Positions 36,372 to 47,914 of a stretch of 64,000 nt of DNA are shown here, piece by piece. The position numbers were made by a program, and so were the translations under genes. The stretch's first letter is position 1; each line of letters begins with the position of its first letter. The notes below the pieces were generated by a model that saw only the letters and a program-made list of their open reading frames with translations, did no database searches and was not told the DNA's origin. Origin of the DNA: Apiotrichum sp. Y4204 (Eukaryota; Basidiomycota; Tremellomycetes; Trichosporonales; Trichosporonaceae); the NCBI GenBank assembly GCA_025531455.1, contig JAMYHL010000029.1, forward strand, positions 718,313 through 782,312, in the 5' to 3' direction.

Positions 36372-37089
36372 GTAGACTGCAGTGTGAGGGGTCTGTGCGT
36401 CCGGTGAAGAGAATGTCGGTGGGGAAGAAGGGGGACGGATGCCGAGGGGATGAAGTGGGTCTGGCCGCGCCTTTTATACCACGGCCAAAGGGCAGGTGGA
36501 GGTTACGAGGAGTACATGATTTGGCGAGGCGTGTGGTGTTGCCACCGCGGTGCCCCGCCATGCCGCAAAATAAGCATACTAAGAGTGTCTTGGCCTCTGT
36601 GCCCAATACCCTGACATCGGTTGTGTCATCGAGTCATGATTGATTCTCGTATCGTTGCGAATACTCGGTGGTCTGCATAGCTGGCTGCAGCGTGCAACAA
36701 CGCAGACTGACAGCCGTCTGGAACAGATGTAAGTGCGGCGTAGGTGCGTCGGTGGCAGCTGCCACGCTCCCTGGTTCCCGAATCTATGGGCAGTATTTGG
36801 TTCCACGTTCGACATCGGCGTGGACACGGAGCACACCGATATCTAACAATTACACATTGCACCCAACTCGAGAACATTCCACCCGCAAATTGCCCACAGT
36901 GAAATACTTATGTATGTTAACCAAGGAAAAGTTTGCATCATTATACACATATAGCATCTCTAGGTGGACATATGGATACAACACGGATGGCCGAGACGGG
37001 GACGACAGGCCGCAACGGCAATGGAAGACCGCAAATCGGAGATGCCTTTGAAGAAAGGCCGAAGGGCTGGGCGTGGCCGACGGCTATGT
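36372..37089. other. Intergenic, promoter of the 36156-36371 gene
   Basis: About 720 bp containing the TATA box above and the 3' side of the next minus-strand gene. No other gene seen. Confidence 0.5.
36471..36478 (-). promoter_or_regulatory. TATA box of the small gene at 36156-36371
   Basis: TATAAAAG on the minus strand, about 100 bp before the ATG. Confidence 0.55.
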
Positions 37090-37488
37090 TTAACGCGGGA
37101 TGGACGAATACGAGGGAACTCTCGGGAGCGGGGCGACGCGGGGGACGCCGCGGGGTGCGACGCGGGCGTACGGCGGTGGCGGAATGCTCGGTGGACAGGT
37201 AGACGGCCTGCTCGGAATCGAAGGGTTGGGGCCGTGAGGGTTTACGATGATGAGAGCTTGTGGGAGCGCGGGCTGCATGGGGGGTGCGTGTGTGCAGTTC
37301 GATCGGCCACATTCGACGTCTGGCTCGCGGCGGTGGTTGGCGCTGAAGCGTCGCAGGAAACGCCATGTGGATTCGATGGAAAGCCAGATCGCGCCAGACT
37401 TGATGATAATCTGGTAGATTGTCATGATGGCGAGGGTGATTGCTGGCATGAAGATGAAGCAGAAGATGAGCAGCTTGAGCCAGTCCAT
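37090..37488 (-). CDS. Small single-pass membrane protein with PPPPY motif (array gene 3)
   Basis: A single-exon frame of 132 residues. The N-terminal helix starts almost at residue 5 (LLIFCFIFMPAITLAIMTIY), giving little or no ectodomain. An amphipathic, basic stretch (WRFLRRFSANHRR) follows, then a Cys pair, then a Pro-rich tail with PPPPYARV and a final VPSYSSIPR. PPxY is the classic ligand of WW domains such as those of Nedd4/Rsp5. Unlike its neighbours it shows no intron after the helix. A minus-strand TATAAG (37688-37693) lies about 200 bp upstream of the ATG. No family recognised. Confidence 0.6.
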   Translation of the reverse strand: MDWLKLLIFCFIFMPAITLAIMTIYQIIIKSGAIWLSIESTWRFLRRFSANHRREPDVECGRSNCTHAPPMQPALPQALIIVNPHGPNPSIPSRPSTCPPSIPPPPYARVAPRGVPRVAPLPRVPSYSSIPR

Positions 37489-39451
37489 TGCGAGTAAGTG
37501 GGTGGTGTGTGGGGATGAGAGGTGCGGCGAGGGGACAGTACAACGTGCCGAATGCCGCAAGGCGGGCCGGTGCGTGGGATATGAGTAGCAAGTGAGTGGT
37601 AGACTGCAGCTGCACTACAATATGGTGATCCGTGAGTACTCGGTAGTGAGCAGGGGTCTGAGTTGGGGGTCGCGAGTGGCGACAGATCTTATACTGTTCC
37701 TTAATGCACAACCAAGCGCGCGTTCAGCGAAGACATCAAGGTGGCGAGCGCGAAGCGCAGACAAAGAGTTGTGGTACACTGCACAAAGCAGTAGCCGCCA
37801 TGACGCTAGAGGATTTTTGCTGTTTTCCCTCTTGCATTTGCTCCGATGGGCACGGCGAAAAGCGATGCGAGCAGAGGACTGCAATGTCAACAAACGAAAT
37901 GTCGCGGTTAGAAGATAACAGCGCGTGAATCGATGCAGCCAATAGCGCGCGATGCTCGATACGACACTGTGCTCGTGGGTCGCGTGACTACTCGACTGTG
38001 GCCAGTAGATGATGGCGATGAGCTCCGGCCGCAACAACGATTTGGTTATCGCTTCGGCGTTGGCCGTGGGCTAGTGTGGAGCGACGCACGTTTGTGAAGA
38101 TAAGATGTCAGAGGGACCATCCACTGTTCATGGAACAATACGCCTCCTTTGCCGGTGACGCACAGGTACAGGATCCGCAGCAGGGGGATCAGCAGAGGGC
38201 CACAGCGCAGGAACGCGCCTGGGCGTAGGTAGATCTGCAGGTGTTCCAAACCAGGAATAGTCAAGGCAGAACACGAGAGGAAGCACTACCAGCCCACAGG
38301 AGCCAAGACAGTGTCGGTCCTTCAGGCACGCGAGGCACGCGGGGCGCCACCCAGCTACATATAACCTGTCTTTCACTCGGAGCCGAGACCTTCTTGCCGA
38401 CGCTGCCGAAGCCTTAGATACTGTACACACGCCGCCACCCACTCTCGCCGTCGCCGTCACCGTCGGAGGCTTATCTCTCTATTTTGAACCCTCACATGAC
38501 AGATCCAACCAATGGGATGCCGCGATGTAGGCCCGTGACGCGCGGAAAGGAGCCGCAGACAAATCCTCGGAAGTGCGGGTTTGTCTATCAAGAGCCTTGG
38601 ATACGAGTTTGGCACCGCACCGCCGGAGGTCGCCGGGGTCAGCTGGCAATCACGGTTAAGGCGCGGCTATCTGCCGTCAGCTCCCCTGCTGTCTGTGAGG
38701 TCTGATCCCCTGCTGTCTGAGAGTGAGGTCAGTGGCGGATGTGCCGTTTTCGTGCCTGTACAGCTGTACAGGATGCGAGGTGGGACCTGTGGCCTGTGGA
38801 GCGGTGGAACTGGAGCATCCTCTGAATAACTCGAGAATGAGCAGCCGTGTTCGGGAGCGTCCGATGGAGCAACAGAGGACCGTCAGGTGTGAGTGGGGAG
38901 GCGAGGAATTGAGGGGTGTTCAACGGGGATAAGCCATGAGACTGGTGGCGAAAGGAGCTGCGTGAGGAGAAGGAATTGCGGGACCCAAGGTACCTCGGCA
39001 TGCTATCCAGTCGAGGGCTCTCGCCACCCATGTTCTGACAAGTGCCAAGTGGCGATTGCAACCGAATAGGGACTCGATCAAATCCAGATCATCAGAATCC
39101 ACAAAGTGGCGATCCATGCAACCTTGCAGCAAAACGCACTGGTTCACAATCTGCATTGACAACACGATTGTACAGTACACTATGTTACACCGGAATATGG
39201 TACAAGATACACAAAGACTTCTGACTTCTGATTTCCATTGCATTGCGAGTCGTACAGTACATTCGGTGGGTCGTCGGATTACGTCGAATTAGGGCCGTTC
39301 AGGATGGAGAATACGATTCGTGACGAGTCATAGCGGATCTGAGGATCGAATATCGATTGAGGGTTGTTTGCGGACGGGGGTTCGCGGCAAACAAGTCAAA
39401 GTAGTAGACTTCGCAGCAAGTCGAGAGTAGTTGTCACTGACTCTAACTCGA
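37489..39451. other. Intergenic, no supported gene
   Basis: 2.0 kb. It contains the promoter of array gene 3 (minus TATAAG at 37688-37693) and a perfect 18-bp palindrome at 38755-38772. Open frames are scattered and unconvincing. Confidence 0.5.
38755..38772. repeat. Perfect 18-bp palindrome
   Basis: CCTGTACAGCTGTACAGG equals its own reverse complement. It sits in non-coding sequence and could be a dimer-binding site or a chance feature. Confidence 0.9.
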
Positions 39452-39781
39452 CTACAGCTGGAACGAGGACTTGACGGAGCGCGGCGAAAGGTCGTACGGC
39501 TCATAGGCGGGAGGAGGAGCCGACGAGTCGTTGATCTGGAGCTTGGCAAGCTCGATCGCAAGCTTGACTGTCTTGGGGTCCGCGGACGAGGGGAGGGTGA
39601 CCTCATGCTCGTTGGGCGTGGTGGTGTAGAGGGGAAGAGTGGCCTGACGAGGGCGGCGTAGCTTGCGGCGCTCGCTGCGCACCTTCTTGGTGCTGGAGGT
39701 GGAGAAGATCTGACAATTAGGACGGGGCTGACTTGGCCGAGAGTCCCTCCTACTTACGAGGTTCCAGATGTTGCCCTTCAT
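39452..39781 (-). CDS. Small basic protein with LPLY and PPPAY motifs (array gene 4)
   Basis: Exons 39758-39781 and 39452-39709 give 93 residues. The 48-nt intron has consensus ends (GTAAGT, CTAAT branch, CAG) but is a multiple of three with no stop, so a read-through form would be 16 residues longer. There is no clear helix. The N-terminus is strongly basic (KKVRSERRKLRRPRQ), followed by LPLYTTTPNEHEVTL and then APPPAYEPYDLSP. Both motif blocks recur in order in the gene at 45000-45414, so the two are paralogues. A minus-strand TATATAAG lies at 39957-39965. The function is unknown; WW-domain binding is inferred. Confidence 0.65.
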   Translation of the reverse strand: MKGNIWNLVSRRDSRPSQPRPNCQIFSTSSTKKVRSERRKLRRPRQATLPLYTTTPNEHEVTLPSSADPKTVKLAIELAKLQINDSSAPPPAYEPYDLSPRSVKSSFQL

Positions 39782-39956
39782 GGTGTGCAAGAGTGGTTAC
39801 GCTGGGGGTGGTTGTGGTGTTAGGCTGTGGTGGTGCTTCTCTGTGAGTACGGTGCAGAGATAGCTTGGAGATGGCAATAGATGGTGTCTCGATATCAAGA
39901 GCAGTAGTAGCAGTGGAGCTGGCTGATGGATGTCGACAAGTTCCATCTGGTGTCTC

Positions 39957-39965
39957 CTTATATAT
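39957..39965 (-). promoter_or_regulatory. TATA box of array gene 4
   Basis: ATATATAAG on the minus strand, about 180 bp before the ATG at 39781. Confidence 0.5.
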
Positions 39966-41255
39966 CATGAAGGGTTGCACATGTTGTACTATTGATACAG
40001 GCTGTACGCAGCCGACTCGAGCAGCGAGCACCGGGTAAATGGTGGTGGACATGAGGACTGAGGACCCGAGTCGAGCGGTGATGTTGTGCCTGTTTTCTGG
40101 GCACTCCACCTGTGATCCTGATGTCCTGCAGTGCCAAGGAAAATATCCAGGGCAGGAACCAAGAACACAGCTGAACGCTGAACGATGCGCCATGATCTGC
40201 AGGCACCAGGAACGGGGCACCTGCCCGTCGGCTCGGTCGGCTCCTCCTACTCTTGTTTCCCGGCTCCGAGGAGGGCTGTGGAGGTCTGTCACCCATTCAA
40301 ACACTCACTCACATGCACATGTGCGACATGGATTGTACCGACGGAGTCCTACGCCATCGCGAGGTTTCTGTGCCTGTCTGACGTTTCGGAGAGACCCGGA
40401 GAAAGGGCATTCGAGCGCAAACAGCACAACCAGCCAATCCGCGTACCCGTGCCAAATCGCGCATCAGCTGCTCATCACCACCACCACTGTTCCGCAATCC
40501 ACGCCTCGAGGCCTCAAGTGGGCTCGCGTGCCGCATACCGCTGCAGAAGTAAATACGTAAATCGCTCAGCAGTGCAACATGCCGCCGGAGTCTGGTGACG
40601 GGAGTATATGGATCTGTGAGCTCCGCCCGGTATCCAGCGCGGTCTCCAAGCTCGAAACTGTAAGCTCGTTGAGCTCGCTGCTCCGCATGCTCCAAGTGCC
40701 AAGCGTCACGTGCCCTCGGCATTGATGTCAGAGATAAGCAACTCCGTGTGCATCGGGCCGTAAATGGTGGCCTGTAATTGGTCAGTCCAGATACACACCA
40801 CCTGATGCGCACCGGTTATCTGCGACCGGCGGCAGCTGCATACTACCCCGCATTACCGCAGGATGGTACACTTCTTGGCAGTACCTAGAGTGACGTTTAC
40901 TGTCGTCGCTGGAACGCAGATGTCTCGGTCATCGTCGGCATGGCGGGTGCAAACTCGCGTGGAGTAGGTGCCTAACTGAACGTGATCCGCGACGTTGCCG
41001 ACCACGTTGGGTTGCTCTCAAAATAGGCTGAAATGGTTTTCGCGCAAGAAAGAGTTCTCGCGGCGGTTTGACCCAGCACAACTCGTACAGCACATGGCCT
41101 CCACCAGCGACACCGCCCAGCTACCGACGCACCCGAGCATGCTGCCACCACGCACGACGAGCTCATCGGGTTTAACGGTGCGCAAGAAGGGTAGCGTTCA
41201 GAGGACGGTGCCTGATGTCGCGGAACGTTGCCGGCTCCGAGGGTTGACTCGCACA

Positions 41256-41333
41256 CGGGTACTGCACATCGGGACTGCACATCGGGACTGCACGTTGAGA
41301 CTGCACGTCGAGACTGCACATTGAGACTGCACA
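41256..41333. repeat. Tandem repeat, 13-14-bp unit with GACTGCAC core
   Basis: Five to six imperfect copies of a unit of the form GGGACTGCACATC. The ACTGCAC core recurs in the tandem repeat just before the TATA box at 52574. It lies about 600 bp upstream of the monooxygenase start. Confidence 0.8.
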
Positions 41334-41948
41334 GTTAAACGAGCTGCGAGCTGCAACATGACGAACAGCAAGGCCATTCACAACTGGTCCGGTCACCGGG
41401 CACAGCAAGTAACCATCACGAGGTGAAGATGGAGGCTGGCGATATGTCAATACTGCTCCAGCGGTGCGCCGTAGAGGCATGAAGGCATGGAAGCAGGGAA
41501 TTGATACTTCAAGCCATCCAATTTAACAGCGTGAAAGATACTGTCTACTCCCTCCTATCCGCGCCGCTCAGCGCAATCCGTTCACACACAGCATACGTTA
41601 TCACGGTCGCGACGAGCACGTCGGGGTAGCAACGGCGACCGCGAGGGCGGCAGTGGTCGTGGCGCACAGCTTGGAGGACGAGAGGCAGTTGCCGCCTGAT
41701 GCTGTTGCCCCCCAGGCCACAGTTGGAACACAATTGATCTTCGGGGCCCCACCCCAGGCGCGTCGACATCCGGCCGAACGCGGCTCGTCGAGTTCCGAGT
41801 AGTTGTAGAACAAGGCGTTCCGATATCCATCAGCCACCACATAACGAGTGTATGCTGCGCCGTTGACACTTGGTCTGACTCACCAAGACTCACCACTCAC
41901 GCATACTGACCGCATTTACATCCCCCCTTCTATCCCTCGTCCCCCATC

Positions 41949-44258
41949 ATGACGGCCTCCGATGCCCCCGCCTCTCGCTTTGCCCCCAGCACACCACTCC
42001 CGACGGGGTCCGCCGGCTTTTCCCCTCCAGAGAAAGTGGACGTACCAGCCGTCGGCGCGCGCTTTGTGACTGCGCTAGAGGCCGCGTTTGCGGTGAACAG
42101 TGCCGCAGGCAAGGCCCCGGACGTGTCTCGCTTCGCAGAACTCTTCGCGCCGGCCGCCTTCTGGCGCGACCACCTCGCGTTCTCCAGGGGATACCGCACA
42201 TTCCAGGACGAGACGATCAGCCTGGCGGCCCAGGTGCGTGCACTGCACGCTTTCGCTGACGACAGGACCTGCTCGGCCCGGCATGCGTCCTTTCCGTGCG
42301 GCTTACGGAGCCCCCGCCCGCGCTCGAGCAGCCGTACCCGGACCTCGCGTGGGTGCGGGTTCACGCGGAGTTCAGCACCGCGCTGGGCAAGGGGACCGCG
42401 GTCGCAAGGCTCGTATACGTTGAGGCGCAGGCGGAGTGGAAGGTGTGGACGCTGTTCACGACGCTCGAGAGCCTGCACGATCGTCCGCGCCGCGATGGCG
42501 TGAACAGGCCGTTTGGGAGACACAACGATCCCGAGCCGTATGACGTGCGCCGAAAGAGAGAGATGGAGTTTGAGGATGGCGACCCGGACGTGCTCGTCAG
42601 TAAGTCGCCGTGTCCACCGTGGCAACCAGAGTGGAGTAAGCGCTCACCGCAGTCGGCGCGGGACACAACGGGTTGGCGACAGCGGCGATGCTGCGCGCAT
42701 TCGGGCTCAACCCCCTCGTAGTCGACCGCGCAGAACGTATCGGCGACAGCTGGCGCAAACGCTATGCGTAAGTCGTCCAGTTGGACACCTCTCCTCCACT
42801 TTTCTTTCAGCTCACCCCAGCTCCCTCGCGCTGCAGGATCCCGTGTGGAGCAACCACCTGCCGATGATGCCGTTCCCGAGCAACTGGCCCGTGTTCATGC
42901 CGGCTGGCAAGCTTGCAAACTGGCTCGAGGCGTATGCCGAGGCAATGGAGCTTAACGTGTGGCTGCGCAGCACGGTGGATCCCGCCCAGACGCGCTGGGA
43001 CGCGGATCACCAGCGGTGGGAGCTTAGAGTGCTGCGCAGTGTCAATGGGGAGGTGCGTGCGCGCGACATTGCCGTGTCTCACGTCGTACTCGCAACGGGC
43101 CTCGTGGGGCCACCGCGGCTCCCCCCGCCGTTTCCGGGCCAGGAGGCTTTTGGCGGCACGATCGTCCATTCGTCGGAGCACCCCGGGGGTGGCGCTTGGA
43201 AGGGCAAGCGTGCGCTGGTTGTGGGAGCGTGCACGTCTGCACTGGATGTGAGTATCGAGTCGCATTCCCGTTGGGGCTGACGCAGATCGCGGCCGACCTC
43301 GTCCACCATGGCGCCGAGACGACGCTGCTCCAGCGCAGTCCGACGTATGTCATGTCGCTGCGCCACGGCCTGCCAGTGTTGAGTGAGTGCATGCCGCCGA
43401 GTTGGCCAACTGGCGATGTTGAGCCAACTGAGCTCGCTCCGCCTCGCTGACCGCAGCCGCGGGCGTGTGGACCGAGGAGGGCAACAGGATGTACACGATC
43501 GAGCAGGCGGACCGTATTGCCGAGTCTCTTCCGCCACACGTCTGGCGCGAGTTCCAAAAGCGTACAACGGCGCAGCTCGCCGAAGCGGACAAAGACATGC
43601 TCGCGGGTCTCGAGCGTGCAGGCTTCCGCACTTGGCTCGGTATCGACGGTACGGGCTTTGCAACACGTGAGTGTGGCCGTTGCGGCCGTGGCACTCGCCC
43701 TCGCAGCGGATCAAGTAGACACATGGAATCAGCTCGAGTATCTGGTATCTGTAAAGTCTGACGACACGTATATTGCTGACAGTGCTGACAGCAGTGGCAC
43801 AAGAGCGCGCCGGCGGTACCTACTTTGCGTCGCCCGGCGGTGGCGCCGATCTGATCATCAAAGGCCGCATATCGGTCCAGTCGGGCGAGATTGCGCGCTT
43901 CTCACGCACCGGCGTAGAGTTCACATCTGGCGCCGCGGCGTCCTTTGACCTGATCATCTTTGCGACCGGGTTCGAGAACTGTGCGGCCGCAAAGGAAGCG
44001 ACACTCGGAGCGGAGGCGCGGCGCCTGGGCCGCGTGTGGGGCCTGGACGGCGAGGGCGAGGTGCGCGGCGTTGGGGGGCCCGCGGGCCCGAACGTGTTCG
44101 TGGCAGCCACGCACCTCCTCTTTGCGCGTTCGCTGAGCCGCAACATTGCGCTGCAGATCGCCGCGGAGCGCGACGGGATCTGGGCGCCGGCATGTGAGTC
44201 CGCGTGTGGGGAGACGCTGACGGCAGACGAAAAGCACCGCGTGGAACTCAACCCCTAG
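41949..44258 (+). CDS. Flavin-dependent monooxygenase with SnoaL-like N-terminal domain
   Basis: Seven exons (41949-42233, 42266-42599, 42653-42767, 42821-43247, 43286-43382, 43457-43666, 43795-44258) give 643 residues. Introns 1 and 4 are 32 and 38 nt. The first ~215 residues resemble a SnoaL/NTF2-type cone domain (FWRDHLAFSRGYRTF...VRVHAEF). Next comes the FAD site LVIGAGHNGLATAAMLRAFG, then DPVWSNHLPMMPFPSNWPVF, a second nucleotide site with an altered glycine pattern (ALVVGACTSALDIAADL), and FDLIIFATGF. This layout is common in fungal FMO/YUCCA-like monooxygenases that oxygenate small organic substrates. The substrate is unknown. The second motif reads GACTSA instead of GxGxSA, so NADPH binding may be weakened. 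Confidence 0.88.
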
Positions 44259-44997
44259 ACGTCTAGACGTTGTATATGCAGACATAGAGTGGCGCCAAAA
44301 TCCGCCAGACGACACGCGCGGCCGTTGCGCGGGAGGTGTGCACCTGTTGCGTGCGTTTCAGGACAGTACGGACAGTGCCGGGTGCTGTGACAGCCAGTCC
44401 AGGTGGTGAGGGTGTGGCGATGACGGCGGGCACTGGTGCGCGGGGCCCCGCAGACAACATGAAACGGTGTGGCAGTGGTGGAGAGTCGTTGTGCCGTTGC
44501 GTGAGGCAGTGCGGCGGTTGCCTCAAGTTTGAGAGAAATGGCCTCTGGGCCAGATTCGAAGCTCTTGGAGCTTGGAATCCATTTCATCCCTTTGATCTTG
44601 TTCCAGGAGCTACGTGTAGTTGAGCGGTATGGGGAAGGTACTGTGCTGTTCCTGCTGGGCCCAGACCCGACATGTCCGATGCTCTGACGCATTGTCCGCT
44701 GCGGGTGCGCCTTGGTGTGCGATCCGATGCAGCGAGATCTTAGATTTGAAGGAAGAGAAACAAAGCAAAATGGCTACACTGTGCATCGAGCATGTGCTAA
44801 AAGGAGGGGGATGATGTACAGTGCGGAGAAGGATGTCTTTTGCTATGGCTACAGTTTGTTTCAGTGAGGGGATGTGAGTGTTCGTCAAAATATGGCCGGG
44901 GCCGTCAATACAGTAAGGCATGCGCGGCAGGGCCAGCACGGTGAGAGGTCATCAGGTGGTCTGGGACCTGGGTCAATGTTGATCCGGATCGGATCCC
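44259..44997. other. Convergent intergenic region
   Basis: 740 bp between converging genes, probably their 3' ends. No gene seen. Confidence 0.5.
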
Positions 44998-45414
44998 TTA
45001 TAACACCCGGCTCTTCTTGCCTAACGGATGGACGGGACAGCTGACGGCCGCCTGGCAAGTGGCGCACCCGTCCTCCTTTGTGGGCGAGTGGAGAAACTCG
45101 ATGCGCTCCGCGATGGCCGAGTAGATCGGTGTAGCCCCTTGGGGGGAGTAGAGCGTGTCGTACGCGGGCGGACCGGCGGGAGACCGGGCGCGGCGCGCCG
45201 CGGCTCCCGCGTCGGCCAGGAGGTTCATGCATGCCGGGTCGAGTGACTTTGAGCCTAGCGCGACCTCGTCCGCTGCCGCCGTGGCAGTGTACAGGGGCAG
45301 GGGGCGGAGGTGCCGGTGCTTGCGCTTTGGGCGTGTCTTGTCTTTTAGGACGGGCTGGGGTTAGGACAATAGGGCGGAGGGACGTACCGAGGGGAAAGTG
45401 GCCATCATGGACAT
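44998..45414 (-). CDS. Small basic protein with LPLY and PPAY motifs (array gene 5)
   Basis: Exons 45388-45414 and 44998-45354 give 127 residues. The 33-nt phase-0 intron (45355-45387) is required because reading through meets a stop, and it has a CTAAC branch site. There is no helix. A basic start (KDKTRPKRKHRHLR) precedes LPLYTATAAADEVAL and later GPPAYDTLYSP. Both blocks align in order with array gene 4 at 39452-39781, whose first exon is also only eight or nine codons. The extra C-terminus holds a Cys/His cluster (DGCATCQAAVSCPVHP). Alternative starts lie at 45408 and 45405. The function is unknown; WW-domain binding is inferred. Confidence 0.65.
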
Positions 45415-47914
45415 GACGGGCGGTAAGATGACAAACGGTAGGATGTCAAAAGACAGAGGGAGGTGATGAAGTGGCCGTGGGACGTGATGGTCGTCAAAGT
45501 GGCAGCGAGGTGGTGGCGGAAAGGAAAGGAAATGCTGGAACAAAAAAAGGGCGAGCCAGCGCCAGCGAAGAAAGAAACAGCCAAGCGACCAAACGGCGAG
45601 AAGTGTAAAGATGTATGATGAAGAAACGTGTCGAGGGGAGAAGAATGAATCGTTTGTGCCGTGTGCCATATGTATGCGTTCCGACAGTACGCGAGAAACA
45701 CGAGATCAAGGTCGTGCTGCCATGGTGCCTCGACTCTGCGCAATGTACTGTACTCCATACTCGGTATCCCACCTCACAACGCACCGGTATCCCCGCCTCC
45801 GTTTCCTTGTGTGCGCTTCAGTGACCGCCGCCGTTGCTACGAGGTGGGAGGTAGAGCGCTGCTGTGGCATAGATGCGGCGGCCACCCCTTTCCGGGTGCA
45901 TCGCCGTGCTCTCCGAAGTTCGGGGGCCCAGAAAAGTCCTCGCCGTGCCTGTCCGGTGACAGGTGTCTACTGCAGTACTGCAAGCTGCAGGCCAAGCCTG
46001 GTGGTATGCTGGCGACGTTACCACCACATTGCGAGCAAGTGCAAGCAGTGCGCAGTGCCGTAGTATCTGGAGCAGACCCTGGCCTCTTGCCTTCCTGGGA
46101 GCGGGGAAACAGGAAAAGCAGACCCCAAGTTCCAGAAGAGCACAGCCGACGAGTACCAACATGCCAGGTTTGTACTTGCTGGGGCGCGCTGTGCCGTACG
46201 CAATGCCGAAATGCTGTCCGGTACAACCTGAGTGCCTGACCCCCTCGGCCCCAGACCTGTTTTCCTGGCACTGTGCTGCCCCTCCGGTACATCCTACATA
46301 CTGCGCTGCTTTGTTGTTTTACCTTCCACGCTCTGGCTCCAGTTCTCTCCCAAACGCAAGGGGCCAAACCGATGTGGTCGCAGAGAGCACCGCCGCCTCC
46401 CTGTGTCGTGTCCCAGTGACCGCGGTGATGTAACTGCCGCAGCGCAGTTCACCGGTCTCCCAGATCCAGAATGTGTCACATGCCGCAAACGGTATACATG
46501 ACCTTGTGAATCTCGCGGCCTCGCGGTATGCGGTGCCTGCCTCGCGCGTGGAGTAATCTTCACGCCATGTGCCGCACCTCTGGTAGCCTTATCGAGCATC
46601 TCCGACGATGATCGCTGAACAGCGTCACAACGTCCATTGTGACCCGCAACTAGCCTCTGTGCACAGTCGTCTTACTCGACGAAACGCAGGATGTGTTGCC
46701 CAAACGATCCCGGACAACCTCGCAGGGGCATGGAAACTCAAGAATGTCTCCAGCCCCTCCCAAACGCTCAGCAGCCGAGTGTCCCTTACAGTGTTACCAC
46801 TAAATTGCATCGCACTCCGACGTCGGCGTCGTTCTGCGCGACAGTCGTTCGGGGCTTAACCTAGTATCGGTGCATGGCTTTGGACTAGGTAAACACCAAA
46901 GCAAGTTGGAAACTGGGAATCTATGGGCGGCGACTTTGGCATTCGGCACACAGCTCCAGGGACATCCCAGAAACTCAAAGGAGCAGTGTACATCCTTGGA
47001 ACGCACGCCGATACGCGTCCAGGAATTCTCCACTGTCACTGTCACTGTCACTGGCCGTACTGGCCGCAGCTCGAAGACCCTGCTCCTCCATGGAACCATG
47101 TATCCAAACCCACCGCTTCAGGGGAAGGACTTTTGGAACAGAACCCAATCTGGATCCCAGACCGGCACGGTATCCCAAAACCTTGGTACACTCAAAGTCT
47201 CGCGTGCCACTCCCCCTTCCGCGTGCTCGACGCCACCAGTCACGAAGGCGTTCCAGGGCCTAGGGCGTCAGATGCGCGCCGGTCGTGCCGGCGGTATCCA
47301 TGGCCCATGGCCCATGGATCCATCGACACACGCCCGACACCAGATCTATGATTTCTACGACATCGGTGACGAACCGGGGGCGGAGCAGCCCCACTGTACA
47401 ACGGAGCTATAGTGCACCTGGCGCCAGGACATTGCTCGGTCACCACAGAGGAACGCTGCTCCCTAGTTCCCTAGGAAGTGGATCGTATCGTCCGAGTGAT
47501 CACCAACTTGTCGACGCTGCTGGGCGCTGCTCGCGAGACTGTTCCCAGCGCACGGGGTGCGTGTGGAGCGCGGCAATCGCGGCTCACAGTCTCACCGCGC
47601 ACGGTCCCCCTCAGAACCAGATCCCATGATCGGACGATCGCAGATTACCGATCAGAGTTGGTCGCCATGGTAGCATCCGGAACTGGAGTCGCAAATGCCG
47701 GCAGCGCGCTCCACAGGCCACAGGCCACTTGCTTCTGTCGTTATCCCCAGCAGTGCCTTGGGCCTTGGGATCTTGGAGACGCGCCACGTTCCCTCTTGTT
47801 TGTGTTGTCGCCACTACTACTATTAAGCACAGATACATATGTACAAGGAGTAAACACATTATGAGGGGTCCGCGCCTCGCGCAGATACAGTATGTACAGA
47901 TTGGGCGCCGCCCT
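45415..47914. other. Intergenic, no supported gene
   Basis: 2.5 kb. Short duplications of CTGCAGTACTGCA type occur near 45968-45990, and a (CTGTCA)3-4 run lies at 47031-47051. Long open frames around 45960-46440 and 46870-47410 have no recognisable domain and irregular composition, so they are not called. Confidence 0.5.
47031..47051. repeat. (CTGTCA)n microsatellite
   Basis: Three to four copies of a 6-bp unit in non-coding sequence. Confidence 0.8.

Larger units (their letters stand above)
39782..41948. other. Intergenic with ACTGCAC tandem repeat
   Basis: 2.2 kb between array gene 4 (minus) and the flavin monooxygenase (plus). It contains the tandem repeat at 41256-41333 and a minus-strand frame at 41601-41840 that is not supported well enough to call. 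Confidence 0.5.

Noticed and set aside
41601..41840. Minus-strand frame with Tyr/Cys pattern (ADGYRNALFYNYSELDEPR)
   Set aside because: It looks somewhat coding, but no ATG or in-phase first exon could be found before the divergent monooxygenase start, so a gene is not supported.
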